56,128 nt of DNA. Origin: Planctomycetota bacterium (GTDB lineage: Bacteria > Planctomycetota > UBA1135 > UBA2386). Below the pieces are notes generated by a model that worked only from the letters and a program-made list of their open reading frames with translations, was not told where the DNA came from and made no database searches. The translations under genes and the position numbers were made by a program. Each line of letters starts with the position of its first letter. Position 1 is the first letter of the stretch. The stretch lies in NCBI GenBank assembly GCA_020851075.1, contig JADZDL010000138.1:1-56128 (forward strand), read 5' to 3'. This document shows positions 18,902-27,184 of the stretch, one piece after another.

Positions 18902-18935
18902 TTGCGTGCAACGCAACCGGGTAGGTGCCTATACT
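18902..18935 (+). promoter_or_regulatory. Palindrome and -10 element upstream of yajC
   Basis: TTGCGT-GCA-ACGCAA (18902-18916) is a perfect 6+3+6 inverted repeat. TATACT at 18930-18935 matches the -10 consensus in five of six positions, 37 bases before the yajC start. The palindrome would cover the -35 region, the place of a repressor or activator site. It lies in the gap between divergent mnmA and yajC, so could affect both. Confidence 0.45.
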
Positions 18936-18971
18936 GTTCCGCCCTTCTTCCGTGGCTCCCCGAGACCCTTG

Positions 18972-19451
18972 ATGCTGCAGACCGCGACATTCTTCGTTCC
19001 ATTCGCTTCCCCGACCGCAAACCTGGCCACCCTGAACCTGGCCAGTCAGGAACCCAAGTCGGCAGCGGACACCCCCTCCGGCGCCCCGTCGACGACGCCC
19101 CTCGTCGGTGGCCCCTCCGGTGGCCCCGGCGGCCCGCCAACGCCGCCCCAGGCCCAGACCGGCGGCATGGACTCCAGCATGCTCATCTTCATGGGCCTGT
19201 TCGTGTTCGTCATGCTGTTCATGAGCATGCGCCGCGAATCGAAGGCCAAGAAGGAGCAGGCCGCGATGCTCGCTTCGATCAAGAAGGGCGACCGCATCGT
19301 GACGACGGCGGGCATCCACGCCACCGTCGATCGCCTCGACGACAAGACCGTCGTGCTGCTGCTCGACACCGTGCCGGTGACCTTCGAGCGCGCGGCCATC
19401 GCGCGGGTGGTGCGTGACGATGCATCCCTCGCAACCCAGAAGCGGGCCTGA
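18972..19451 (+). CDS. yajC: YajC-like Sec translocon accessory protein
   Basis: A 159-residue inner-membrane protein associated with SecDF-SecYEG. The membrane helix (MLIFMGLFVFVMLFMSMRRESKAKKEQ) and the following domain (SIKKGDRIVTTAGIHATVDRLDDKTVVL) are typical of YajC. It is longer than the usual 85-110 residues because of a Pro/Gly/Ser-rich N-terminal extension of about 70 residues that starts with a hydrophobic segment (LQTATFFVPFA). ATG 18972 is the likely start; a shorter start nearer the helix cannot be excluded. secD/secF are not adjacent. It overlaps the next gene. Confidence 0.88.
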   Translation: MLQTATFFVPFASPTANLATLNLASQEPKSAADTPSGAPSTTPLVGGPSGGPGGPPTPPQAQTGGMDSSMLIFMGLFVFVMLFMSMRRESKAKKEQAAMLASIKKGDRIVTTAGIHATVDRLDDKTVVLLLDTVPVTFERAAIARVVRDDASLATQKRA

Positions 19452-19857
19452 ACGACGCCTGCCGGCCTCGGCAAGCTCCGGGCAACGCGGCGAACACCTC
19501 GCCGCCGAGTTCCTGGCCCGGGCCGGATTCGTGATCGTGGCACGGAACCTGCGCACGACACACGGGGAAATCGACCTGCTCGTGCGGAAGGGGCGCGACT
19601 GGGCCGCCGTCGAGGTGAAAGCCCGGCGCGACCATCCGGCCCCCGAACGATGCATCTCGCCCGCCCAGCTCGACCGTCTCGCAGCCGCGCTGCGGGCCCT
19701 CGCCCCGGAGCTCGCCCCGCGCCCACGCAGCCTCCGCATCGACGCGGTCGCCATTCGTTGGTTGGCAGATGGACCGGATTTACTGCATTTTCCGAACCTC
19801 CGCAGCGTTCTTCCTGGCCCCCATGCAACGGGGCTCAGGCGTCGCCCTCTAGCCTGA
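19420..19857 (+). CDS. YraN-like endonuclease-fold protein (UPF0102)
   Basis: A 145-residue protein of the UPF0102 family, which has a restriction-endonuclease-like fold and no settled function. Family motifs: GQRGEHLAAEFLARAGFVIVARNLRTTHGEIDLLVRKG, then WAAVEVKAR, which together give the E...D...ExK core (Glu and Asp of GEIDLL; Glu-Val-Lys). The start is uncertain: GTG 19414 or ATG 19420, both inside the end of yajC, so the two genes overlap by about 32 bases and are co-transcribed. The last 15 residues are less conserved. Confidence 0.85.
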   Translation: MHPSQPRSGPERRLPASASSGQRGEHLAAEFLARAGFVIVARNLRTTHGEIDLLVRKGRDWAAVEVKARRDHPAPERCISPAQLDRLAAALRALAPELAPRPRSLRIDAVAIRWLADGPDLLHFPNLRSVLPGPHATGLRRRPLA

Positions 19858-19932
19858 CCCTCGCGCCGGACGAACAACGCCTGCGCGACTTCGCTCGCCC
19901 TCTCCTCACTGGTCCTCTCTTAGCTCGCCCTG

Positions 19933-21372
19933 ATGTCGACCCTCGCTGAACAGATCATCCCGCGGCGCAAGCTGCTGCTGATGCTCTGCGAGACCGTGAT
20001 CTTCACGGTCGTACTGCTGGCCGGCACCAGTTCGCCCCCGCTCAGCACCAAGTCGTTCCTGCTGTTTGAGCCTTCGCTCGACCTCCTGCACGGCCTGCTG
20101 AGCTGCTTTACGATCGCGGTCATCTGCCAGGCGTCGCTGAGCTACAACGACCTCTACGACTGGAAGACCGCGCAGAACCGCGCCGAACTCGGCAATCGCC
20201 TCGTGCACTCGTGCGGTTACTCGCTCGTGATGCTGGCGTTCCTCGTGCTCGTGGCGCCGTCGTTGTTCGTGTTCCCGGGCATCAACGACGTCAGTGATGA
20301 GACGTGGAAGCTCATCCTGCTGCTCGGCATCGGCTTTGGCGTCGTCTACTTGTTTCGCCACGCGTTCCACTGGTTCTTCTACAAGTGGCGCTTTGGCGAA
20401 CGCATCGTGGTGCTCGGCTCGTCGACCGAGGCCCAGCTGCTGGCTCGCATGGTGCTCGACAACCCGATGGCGGGTTACGAACTGCTCGGCATCATCGAAG
20501 AGCCGGGCCAACCACCGCTGAGCCCCGGCGCCGGCGACCCGCCCATTCTCGGCAACCTCAACAACCTGCGCGCCCTCTGCCGCGACGAAGGCATCAGCCG
20601 CGTCGTCGTCGCGCTGCGCGAACGCCGCGGCATGGTGCCCGTCGACACGCTGCTCGAATGCCGCATGGACGGCGTGCAGATCGAAGAACGCGAGGTCATG
20701 TATGAGCGCCTCACCGGCAAGCTCGCGGTCGAGAGCATGCGGCCCAGCTACCTCATCTATGGGCGCGGTTTCGCCAAAGACCCGCTCACGATGGTGAGCA
20801 AGCGCCTGCTGGACATCTTCACGTCGCTGATCGGCTTGACCCTGTCGCTGCCGATCTGCCTGGTCGCGATGCTGCTCATCAAACTGACCAGCAAGGGGCC
20901 GATCTTCTTCTGCCAGGAGCGCACCGGCCAGGATGGGGTGCCGTTCAAGCTCATCAAGTTCCGCACGATGCGCACCGACGCCGAGAAGGAGTCGGGCCCC
21001 GTGTGGGCGCAGAAGAACGACAGCCGCGTGACCGCCGTGGGCAAGATCATGCGCCTGTCGCGCATCGACGAGATCCCGCAGTTCTTGAACATCCTGCGCG
21101 GCCAGATGTCGTTTGTGGGCCCGCGGCCCGAACGCCCGCACTTCGTCGAGCAGCTGAAGAAGGAGATCCCGTTCTACCCGCTGCGCCACACGGTGAAGCC
21201 AGGCCTCACGGGTTGGGCGCAGGTGCGGCACCCGTACGGGGCCTCGATCGACGATGCGCGCGAAAAGCTGCGCTACGACCTCTACTACATCAAGAACCTC
21301 AACCTGGTGTTCGACCTGAACATCATCCTGCGCACGGTGTCGGTGATCCTGCGCGGCAAGGGCGCGCGCTAA
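19933..21372 (+). CDS. Polyprenyl-phosphate sugar phosphotransferase (exopolysaccharide initiation)
   Basis: A 479-residue integral membrane enzyme that moves a sugar-1-phosphate from a nucleotide sugar to undecaprenyl phosphate. It has four or five N-terminal helices, a Rossmann-like CoA-binding-type domain (GERIVVLGSSTEAQLLARMV), another helix at about residues 290-312 (RLLDIFTSLIGLTLSLP), and the catalytic domain with KLIKFRTMRTDAE, SRIDEIPQFLNILRGQMSFVGPRPERP and VKPGLTGWAQV. This layout is that of the WbaP/EpsB-type enzymes. No other polysaccharide genes are adjacent, so it stands alone. A GC-rich hairpin follows at 21393-21410. Confidence 0.93.
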   Translation: MSTLAEQIIPRRKLLLMLCETVIFTVVLLAGTSSPPLSTKSFLLFEPSLDLLHGLLSCFTIAVICQASLSYNDLYDWKTAQNRAELGNRLVHSCGYSLVMLAFLVLVAPSLFVFPGINDVSDETWKLILLLGIGFGVVYLFRHAFHWFFYKWRFGERIVVLGSSTEAQLLARMVLDNPMAGYELLGIIEEPGQPPLSPGAGDPPILGNLNNLRALCRDEGISRVVVALRERRGMVPVDTLLECRMDGVQIEEREVMYERLTGKLAVESMRPSYLIYGRGFAKDPLTMVSKRLLDIFTSLIGLTLSLPICLVAMLLIKLTSKGPIFFCQERTGQDGVPFKLIKFRTMRTDAEKESGPVWAQKNDSRVTAVGKIMRLSRIDEIPQFLNILRGQMSFVGPRPERPHFVEQLKKEIPFYPLRHTVKPGLTGWAQVRHPYGASIDDAREKLRYDLYYIKNLNLVFDLNIILRTVSVILRGKGAR

Positions 21373-21392
21373 CCCGCTGCAGAACCCTGTTT

Positions 21393-21410
21393 GCGCGCCG
21401 GCTGGCGCGC
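21393..21410 (+). terminator. GC-rich hairpin after the sugar transferase gene
   Basis: A perfect 7-bp stem GCGCGCC/GGCGCGC with a GGCT loop, 20 bases past the stop codon. There is no T tract after it, so termination strength is uncertain. Confidence 0.5.
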
Positions 21411-21447
21411 GCTCTCGACCCTGGCCCAACGACGCGACGCCAGGGGC

Positions 21448-21504
21448 TTGACGCCATCGCTTAGTTTTCTAAGCTTGCAGGTCTAGGTGGTCGATCGAAC
21501 CACC
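21448..21504 (+). promoter_or_regulatory. Candidate promoter with two palindromic operators for the BlaI/M56 pair
   Basis: TTGACG (21448-21453), 16 bases, TAAGCT (21470-21475) form a possible promoter. GCTTAG-TTTT-CTAAGC (21459-21474), a perfect inverted repeat, lies across the spacer and -10. A second palindrome, GGTGGTCGATCGAACCACC (21486-21504, one asymmetric base), lies near the expected transcription start. Two operator-like sites over a promoter fit autorepression by the BlaI-family protein encoded directly downstream. Confidence 0.5.
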
Positions 21505-21518
21505 ACCCTGACCCGCCC

Positions 21519-21935
21519 ATGACCCAGACTCCCGAACCGACCGAACGCGAACTGCAGATTCTCAAGGTGCTCTGGGACCGCGGCGAAGCCACCGTGCGCG
21601 AGGTCTACGAGGCCCTGCGCGACACGGTGCCGATCGTGCAGAACACCGTGCAGGCGTTCCTGCGGCTCATGGAAGACAAGGGCCTCGTCAGCCACCGCAC
21701 CGAAGGGCGCTCCTTCGTCTACCAGCCGACGGTGCCCGGCGACCGCACGAAGAAGAACCTGCTGTCGGGCCTGCTCGACACGGTCTTTGACGGCGCTCTG
21801 GACCAACTCGTCGCGAGCGCGTTCGAAGCCAAGAAGCCGAGCTCTGACGAACTCAAGCGGCTGCGCAAGTTGCTCACGGAGGCCGAGAACAAGCGAGGCC
21901 AGGGCAACGACGAGAACAAGCGAGGCAAACCATGA
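21519..21935 (+). CDS. BlaI/MecI-family transcriptional repressor
   Basis: A 138-residue winged-helix regulator. The N-terminal domain TERELQILKVLWDRGEATVREVYEAL, then VQNTVQAFLRLMEDKGLVSHRTEGRSFVYQP, is diagnostic; these proteins bind DNA as dimers and are inactivated by cleavage by a partner M56 membrane protease. The middle (NLLSGLLDTVFDGALDQLVASAF) matches the dimerisation region where cleavage occurs in BlaI. The C-terminal tail is Lys/Asn/Gly-rich with a doubled ENKRGQGNDENKRGKP. Its stop overlaps the start of the M56 gene (ATGA), giving the expected operon. Operator candidates lie at 21459-21504. Confidence 0.93.
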   Translation: MTQTPEPTERELQILKVLWDRGEATVREVYEALRDTVPIVQNTVQAFLRLMEDKGLVSHRTEGRSFVYQPTVPGDRTKKNLLSGLLDTVFDGALDQLVASAFEAKKPSSDELKRLRKLLTEAENKRGQGNDENKRGKP

Positions 21936-24352
21936 ACACGCTGTTCGATTTGCTGGACGCGCTGGCCGCGCACGGCCCGACCATACTGCTCGGCGCGTCG
22001 GTCCTGCTGCTCGCAGGTTGCGTCGCGATGCGCTGGACTTCGCACGGTGCCGAACGACGGCGTCTCGGCGTGTGGACGGGCGCGGCCGTAGGCATCTACC
22101 TGCTCGTCGCGTTCGTGCCGATGCAGCGTTGGCAGGTGAGCTTCGAAGTGACCGACCCCGCTCCCGCGCCAGAACCGGCGCTGGCTGCCGAGCTCCTGGC
22201 CAGCACCGCGGATGCTACCCCCCCCGTCGACCCGCAGGTCCGCCTTGCGGCTTTGCAGGCGCAGGTCGAACGCATTCTGGACGCCGAGCCAATCGAAACG
22301 ACGGACGCGGGCGCACCGATCCCACCCCCCAAGAACGAGCCGGTCACCTCCACACCTTGGCCGTTCCGACGCCTCGCCGCCGGGGCCTACGTGCTCGCGG
22401 CCTTCCTGCTGCTGCTGCGCCACGCACTCGGTTTCCATCGCCTGCATCGCCTGTTGCGCCGCTGCCAACCGGCGCCCGCAGCCTTGCGGCATGGTTTGCC
22501 ACTGCCGAAGTTAGCGCGCGTGCTGGTCGCCGAACACGCCGTGCGCCCGTTCTGCGCGGGCTGGCGACGCCCCGTGATCGTGCTGCCGCGCACGCTGCTC
22601 GAACCGCACCGCCGCTCGCAAGCCCGCGCCGTGCTCCGCCACGAAGCGGCCCACCTGCAGGCCGGCGATCCGGCCGTGCAGATGCTGTTCGCGCTGCTCG
22701 CGATCCCGCTCGGCCTGCACCCGCTGTTCTGGTGGCTCGTGCGCGACGTGCGCTTCCAGTGCGAACTGCTCGCCGACGACACCGCCGCCGCCGCTGACCG
22801 CGCCGACTATGCGCGCGAACTCATCGATCTGGCCGAACGTGCAGCCCCCGCGCTGCAGGCCGTCGGCACCGTGTCCGTGTTCCATCGCCCGTCCGACTTC
22901 TACCGGAGAATGCAGATGCTGCTACAACGTGAAGGTCGCCTGATTCCGTCGTCATCCCGCCTGCGCCGCACAGCGCAGGCCGTGGCGGCGTTGCTCTGTG
23001 TTTCTGTCGCCGCGAGCGTGCTCGGGGTGCCACTCAGGGCGCAGGATCCAACGCCGGAATCGGCCCTGCGGCAGCAGAACGACAAGCTGCGCGCCGAGCT
23101 CGATGCGTTGCGCGCGGAGATCCAGAACCTGCGTGAGGCCGTGACCAACACCAGCGGAGTCCTTGGACGACTCAACGACGGCCCTTCCGGCGCTGAGCAG
23201 GGGAGGGCATCACTAGAGAGGATCCCGGACCTGCGCGCGATTCTGGAAAACGCTGATGGTTTGGTTGGCAGGCTTATTGTCGACCCTTCCACTGGGGATA
23301 GGTTGCGGTCGATCTTGCAGAAGCTGAACGAGGATGCCAAAGCCACCGATGGGACGGTTGACGAGGCGACCTGGAACGAATTCGCGAAGAGGCTCGACGC
23401 AAGTCGAACGCAGTGGGAAAGCCACCGGCGGACCGGGCAAGACAACGCCACCCCACGTACCTACACGATCAAAAAGGGCGACTCTCTCCGTACGATTGCC
23501 AAGCAGCTCCTCGGCTCAGCAGATCGCGTCGACGAACTCATGGCCGCCAATCCGGGCGTCGATTGGACTCGGCTGCGGGTCGGCCAGACGGTGGGCCTGC
23601 CCACCGGCAAGGAAACGCCACCAGGAATCGTTGAACTGACTGCTCCCAAGGAACCGCAGGATGACCTGGTAGGCGAACTCCAAGCTCGCACGATCAGGGC
23701 CGCGCTCGAGCAGCGCCGAGCCGCCAACAACTCCAACGCCAAAGCCCCCGAAACCCAGGATCCGCAGCCCGAGGGAGTCCCGGTCCTGAAGGACATCCCC
23801 CTCATCAACAACCTGTTCCGGGACAACGCCAACGGGAACGCCACCAGCAACGCAAACCGCACGGCCCCAGCCACCACTGCCGAGGCCACCGCCGAGCAGA
23901 ACCCGGAGCCCCGCCAATTCTTCTTCAGCGAACCAGACGTCTTCTTCCGCGGACCAGACGGAAAGCTAAGGCCGCAACTGGGCCTGCCTAAAGAAGACCG
24001 CACCGCACCATCCGCCACCGCGGAAACCACCGCCGATCTCGCGAGCCGCTTCCTGGACCTGCAAGGAGAACTCGAAGTTGCCGAGCTGACTGCAAGCGAA
24101 GTCGAATCGATGGCGAAGGCAGGTCGCGCGATGATGTCCGAAGCGAAGCGAGCCACCAGCAAACGCGACACCCTGCAGAAGAAGCTCGCAATCGTGCGGT
24201 GTCTCATCGACGGCGAGATCCAGGCCACCGAGAGTGAACTCAAGTGGCTCGAGCGCAAGTTGAAGGAAAGCGACAAGTACGAGCGACTGCAGATCGATGC
24301 GCAAATCCAGCGCGCGAAAGTTCGCCTCGAAGTGCTGCGTTCGGTGAAGTGA
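21932..24352 (+). CDS. BlaR1-like M56 membrane metalloprotease with coiled-coil and LysM periplasmic tail
   Basis: An 806-residue protein paired with the BlaI repressor. Helices lie at about 16-34 and 47-63 and at 150-163, 250-270 and 347-365. The zinc protease site is HEAAH at 237-241 with a possible third ligand Glu278 in CELLADD. After the last helix the outside part is unlike the penicillin-binding sensor of BlaR1: a coiled coil (about 372-405), a LysM peptidoglycan-binding domain (about 510-557, YTIKKGDSLRTIAKQLLG), an Asn/Thr/Ala-rich linker with a secretin-like peptide (617-630), and a terminal charged helix (about 705-805). It probably senses the cell wall and cleaves the repressor (inference). 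Codon use after about 23200 looks less GC-biased than in neighbours. Confidence 0.9.
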   Translation: MNTLFDLLDALAAHGPTILLGASVLLLAGCVAMRWTSHGAERRRLGVWTGAAVGIYLLVAFVPMQRWQVSFEVTDPAPAPEPALAAELLASTADATPPVDPQVRLAALQAQVERILDAEPIETTDAGAPIPPPKNEPVTSTPWPFRRLAAGAYVLAAFLLLLRHALGFHRLHRLLRRCQPAPAALRHGLPLPKLARVLVAEHAVRPFCAGWRRPVIVLPRTLLEPHRRSQARAVLRHEAAHLQAGDPAVQMLFALLAIPLGLHPLFWWLVRDVRFQCELLADDTAAAADRADYARELIDLAERAAPALQAVGTVSVFHRPSDFYRRMQMLLQREGRLIPSSSRLRRTAQAVAALLCVSVAASVLGVPLRAQDPTPESALRQQNDKLRAELDALRAEIQNLREAVTNTSGVLGRLNDGPSGAEQGRASLERIPDLRAILENADGLVGRLIVDPSTGDRLRSILQKLNEDAKATDGTVDEATWNEFAKRLDASRTQWESHRRTGQDNATPRTYTIKKGDSLRTIAKQLLGSADRVDELMAANPGVDWTRLRVGQTVGLPTGKETPPGIVELTAPKEPQDDLVGELQARTIRAALEQRRAANNSNAKAPETQDPQPEGVPVLKDIPLINNLFRDNANGNATSNANRTAPATTAEATAEQNPEPRQFFFSEPDVFFRGPDGKLRPQLGLPKEDRTAPSATAETTADLASRFLDLQGELEVAELTASEVESMAKAGRAMMSEAKRATSKRDTLQKKLAIVRCLIDGEIQATESELKWLERKLKESDKYERLQIDAQIQRAKVRLEVLRSVK

Positions 24353-24383
24353 CCCGAACGGACCCGCGCGCTATCGTGCGCGT

Positions 24384-25106
24384 GTGCCGCCGCCCTACGC
24401 CGCTGTCTACTTCGACTGTGATTCGACGCTCTCGTCGATCGAAGGGGTCGACGAACTGCTGCAGTTCGCCGATCCCGCGCTGCGCGCCGACATCGCGCGC
24501 TTGACCGAGCAGGCGATGAACGGGCAGTTGCCGCTCGCCGAGGTCTATGAGACGCGCCTGCAACGGCTGGCGCCGAGGCGCGAGCAGCTCGACCGGATCG
24601 GCGCGCTCTACGTGCAGAAGCTCGTGCCCGACGCGCTGCGCACCGTGCAGGCCCTGCAGTGGCTCGGCAAACACCTGGGCATCCTCAGTGGCGGCCTGCT
24701 CACGCCCGTGCAGCACGTCGCCGCCGCACTTGGCATCCCGGTGGCGAACGTACACGCGGTGGCGCTGGTGTTTGATGCGGACGGCAGCTACCGGGACTTT
24801 GATCGTTGTTCGCCGCTGTGGCGCAACGGTGGCAAGGTCGAAGTGATCCGGGCCCTGCCCGCCGGTCACCGGCCCCTCGCGTTCATCGGCGATGGTGCCA
24901 CGGACCTCGAAACCCAGGGCACCGCCGCGCGTTTCGTCGGCTTCGGCGGCGTCGTCGCGCGACCGCTCGTAAAGGCGCGGGCGGAGACCTTTGCGAACGG
25001 CCCGTCGCTGGCCACCATCCTGCCGCACGTGCTCGCTGCCGACGAATGGCAACGACTTGCGGCGAACCCGCAATTCGCCCCGTTGCTTTCGTCCGCGAAA
25101 GCATGA
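24384..25106 (+). CDS. serB: HAD-family phosphatase, phosphoserine phosphatase-like
   Basis: A 240-residue haloacid dehalogenase-type phosphatase. The catalytic motif FDCDSTLSSIEGVDELL matches the SerB form DxDSTLxxxExIDEL. Also present are LGILSGGLLTPV (motif II Ser), GGKVEVIRAL (motif III Lys) and FIGDGATDLET (motif IV Asp). SerB removes phosphate from phosphoserine in the last step of serine synthesis. The neighbouring class V aminotransferase, 10 bases downstream, supports this. The start is GTG 24384; no strong ribosome-binding site is seen, and the frame begins just after the M56 gene. Confidence 0.85.
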   Translation: MPPPYAAVYFDCDSTLSSIEGVDELLQFADPALRADIARLTEQAMNGQLPLAEVYETRLQRLAPRREQLDRIGALYVQKLVPDALRTVQALQWLGKHLGILSGGLLTPVQHVAAALGIPVANVHAVALVFDADGSYRDFDRCSPLWRNGGKVEVIRALPAGHRPLAFIGDGATDLETQGTAARFVGFGGVVARPLVKARAETFANGPSLATILPHVLAADEWQRLAANPQFAPLLSSAKA

Positions 25107-25116
25107 TGCTCTTCGC

Positions 25117-26184
25117 ATGGGCGACCACCCCGTGCTGTTCATCCCAGGCCCGACCGAAGTCGACCTGGAGCTGCGCCAGATCCTCGCCATGCCGCTGCTC
25201 GGCCATCGCGAAACGAAGTTCGTCGCCGTCGTGCAGGACGTCTGCACGCGATTGCGCGGTCTCTACCTGACTGGCCAGTTCGCCGCGTTCGAAACGTGCC
25301 CCGCGACAGCGCTCATGGAGGCCGCCGTGCGCAACCTCGTGCCACGCGGCGGGCGTTCGCTGCACCTCGTCTGCGGCGCGTTCAGCGAACGCTGGTGGCA
25401 GATTGCCAAGGCATGCGGCCGCGATGCCGAAGCGTTGGTGGTGCCGCTGGGCCATGCCCACCCGGCGAGCCTGCTGCGCGAACGCCTGCAGAAAGGCCCC
25501 GCAGTCAGCGCCGTGGCGATCACGCACAATGAGACCGCGACCGGCGTGCTCGAACCACTGCGCGAACTCGCCGCCGTCGCGAAGGAACATGCGCCCGGAG
25601 CCGTCATCATGGTCGATGTCGTGACGAGCCTCGCCGGGGCCGAAGTGCGCTTCGACGACTGGGGACTCGACTTCGCATTCGCGGGCACGCAGAAGTGCCT
25701 CGCGCTGCCGCCCGGCCTCTGCACCTACGCGGCGAGCCATCGTGCGCTCGAACGCGCGGGCACGATCGAAGAACGGGGTTTCCTGCTCGATCTGCCGCGC
25801 GCCGTGAAGGAGACCAACGAAGGCAAGACCCTGGCGACGCCGTGCGTGCCGCTCGTCTACGCGCTGCAGCGCCAACTCGAGCGCATCAGCGAAGAGGGCC
25901 TGCCCCAGCGTTGGGCGCGGCACCTCGCGATGCGCGATACCACGCTGGCCTGGGCGCAACGCTGCGGCATGGCCCCGTTCGTGCAGCTGGACACGGCACG
26001 TTCGCCGACCGTCAGCTGCATCGACGCCCGCGGCGCCAATGTGCAAGGGCTCGCCCAACAGGCGGCGAACGCGGGCTTCAAGATCGACCAGGGTTACGGC
26101 GAGTTGAAGGGCAAAGCGTTCCGCATCGGCCACATGGGCGACCATTCGCTCGCGCGCCTGCAGGAGCTGCTCGCGGCCCTCTGA
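25117..26184 (+). CDS. Class V aminotransferase, probable phosphoserine or serine-type transaminase
   Basis: A 355-residue PLP enzyme. The start MGDHPVLFIPGPTEVD is the usual N-terminus of serine-pyruvate/alanine-glyoxylate/phosphoserine class V enzymes. The PLP Lys is in FAGTQKCLALPPGL, the Asp binding the pyridine nitrogen in VIMVDVVTSLAGAEV, and HNETATGV is conserved. Next to a SerB-like phosphatase it most likely makes phosphoserine from phosphohydroxypyruvate, as class V enzymes do in some organisms lacking classical SerC; alanine-glyoxylate activity is the alternative. The ATG 25117 begins at the conserved motif, 10 bases after serB. Confidence 0.85.
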   Translation: MGDHPVLFIPGPTEVDLELRQILAMPLLGHRETKFVAVVQDVCTRLRGLYLTGQFAAFETCPATALMEAAVRNLVPRGGRSLHLVCGAFSERWWQIAKACGRDAEALVVPLGHAHPASLLRERLQKGPAVSAVAITHNETATGVLEPLRELAAVAKEHAPGAVIMVDVVTSLAGAEVRFDDWGLDFAFAGTQKCLALPPGLCTYAASHRALERAGTIEERGFLLDLPRAVKETNEGKTLATPCVPLVYALQRQLERISEEGLPQRWARHLAMRDTTLAWAQRCGMAPFVQLDTARSPTVSCIDARGANVQGLAQQAANAGFKIDQGYGELKGKAFRIGHMGDHSLARLQELLAAL

Positions 26185-26226
26185 TCGGCCCGAGGGCGGG
26201 CACGCGGCCCCAACACCTGACACCGA

Positions 26227-27138
26227 CTAGACGAACAGATTCGTGCGCGCGGCCTCCAGCAAGCGCACCACAGCGGGGTTCTTCACCCGGCGTTCGACCG
26301 TGATCGCGTAGTAGCGGCAGCGCAGTTCGGGGATCACACCGAGGGAGACGAGGCCGCGGCGCCGCAGATCCGGCGCCAGCACGACCGGCGCCAGCATGAG
26401 CCCGATGCCAGCCTGTGCAAACGTGGTCGCCAGCGCTGAGTCTTCGACCTCGGCGCGCACCGCGACGCGCAGATCCATGCCGCGCATCCACGCCTCAAAC
26501 TCGCGCCGCAACTGGCTGTCCTCCAGGGGCAGCACGAACGGCTCCCCGCGCAGCGACTCGGGGAACTTGCGCCGCAGGCGACGCGCCATCGACTCGGTGC
26601 CAAACACCGCAAACTCGGCCACACCGAGCCCATGGCTGAACGTTCGCACGCGCCCTGCACCGGGTGCTGGCACGTCCGCAATCACGAGGTCGAGTTGGTA
26701 CGCAGAGAGTTCGGCCAGTAAGCGGTCCGGGCGGTCCTCCCGCACCACGAGGCGGGTCGAATCGGCCTGGGTCGATTCCCCACCGCTGACCAGCGGTTGC
26801 AGCAACCGGAACGCGAGCCCCTTCGGCACCACGTCGGCAATGCCGACCTGCACCCGCAGCGGCAACCCGGTCGGCCGATCGCGCACCGTGTCGAGCAACT
26901 CGCGGCCGAGCCCGAAGATCTGTTCGGCGTAGTCGTAGACGAGGCGGCCCATGTCCGTGAGCACGAGACCGCGCCCCTGCCGGGCGAGCAACTTCTCCCC
27001 CAACGCGCGATCCAGCAGCCGCAACTGGGTGCTGATCGAGGGCTGGCTCACGTGCAGCGTCTGGCTCGCCTTGGCAATGCTGCCGTCGCGGGCCACCACG
27101 TAGAAATAGCGCAGATGGTGAAAGTTCAGCCACTCCAT
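26227..27138 (-). CDS. LysR-family regulator, NhaR-like
   Basis: A 303-residue transcription factor. The N-terminal helix-turn-helix (MEWLNFHHLRYFYVVARDGSIAKASQTLHVSQPSISTQLRLLD) closely follows the NhaR version of the LysR family, where MxxLNxxHLxYFxxVAxxGSI is typical. The effector domain begins at about residue 90 (LRVQVGIADVVPK). NhaR answers sodium and activates an antiporter in E. coli, but no antiporter gene is near here, so its target is unknown. It is divergent from the HPF-like gene, and the shared 129-base gap holds an inverted repeat (27185-27201). Confidence 0.92.
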   Translation of the reverse strand: MEWLNFHHLRYFYVVARDGSIAKASQTLHVSQPSISTQLRLLDRALGEKLLARQGRGLVLTDMGRLVYDYAEQIFGLGRELLDTVRDRPTGLPLRVQVGIADVVPKGLAFRLLQPLVSGGESTQADSTRLVVREDRPDRLLAELSAYQLDLVIADVPAPGAGRVRTFSHGLGVAEFAVFGTESMARRLRRKFPESLRGEPFVLPLEDSQLRREFEAWMRGMDLRVAVRAEVEDSALATTFAQAGIGLMLAPVVLAPDLRRRGLVSLGVIPELRCRYYAITVERRVKNPAVVRLLEAARTNLFV

Positions 27139-27184
27139 GGCGCCGGGACGATAGCCATCGCACCCGGACGATGCTTAGCTTTTC

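Noticed and set aside
18856..19140. N-terminal extension of mnmA
   Set aside because: Family proteins begin right before the SGGVDSS loop; the extension is Arg/Gly-rich and overlaps the yajC promoter and gene on the other strand.
19906..21429. A 507-codon minus-strand frame opposite the sugar transferase
   Set aside because: The opposite strand encodes all catalytic motifs of the transferase; the antisense translation is a Glu/His/Arg-rich shadow.
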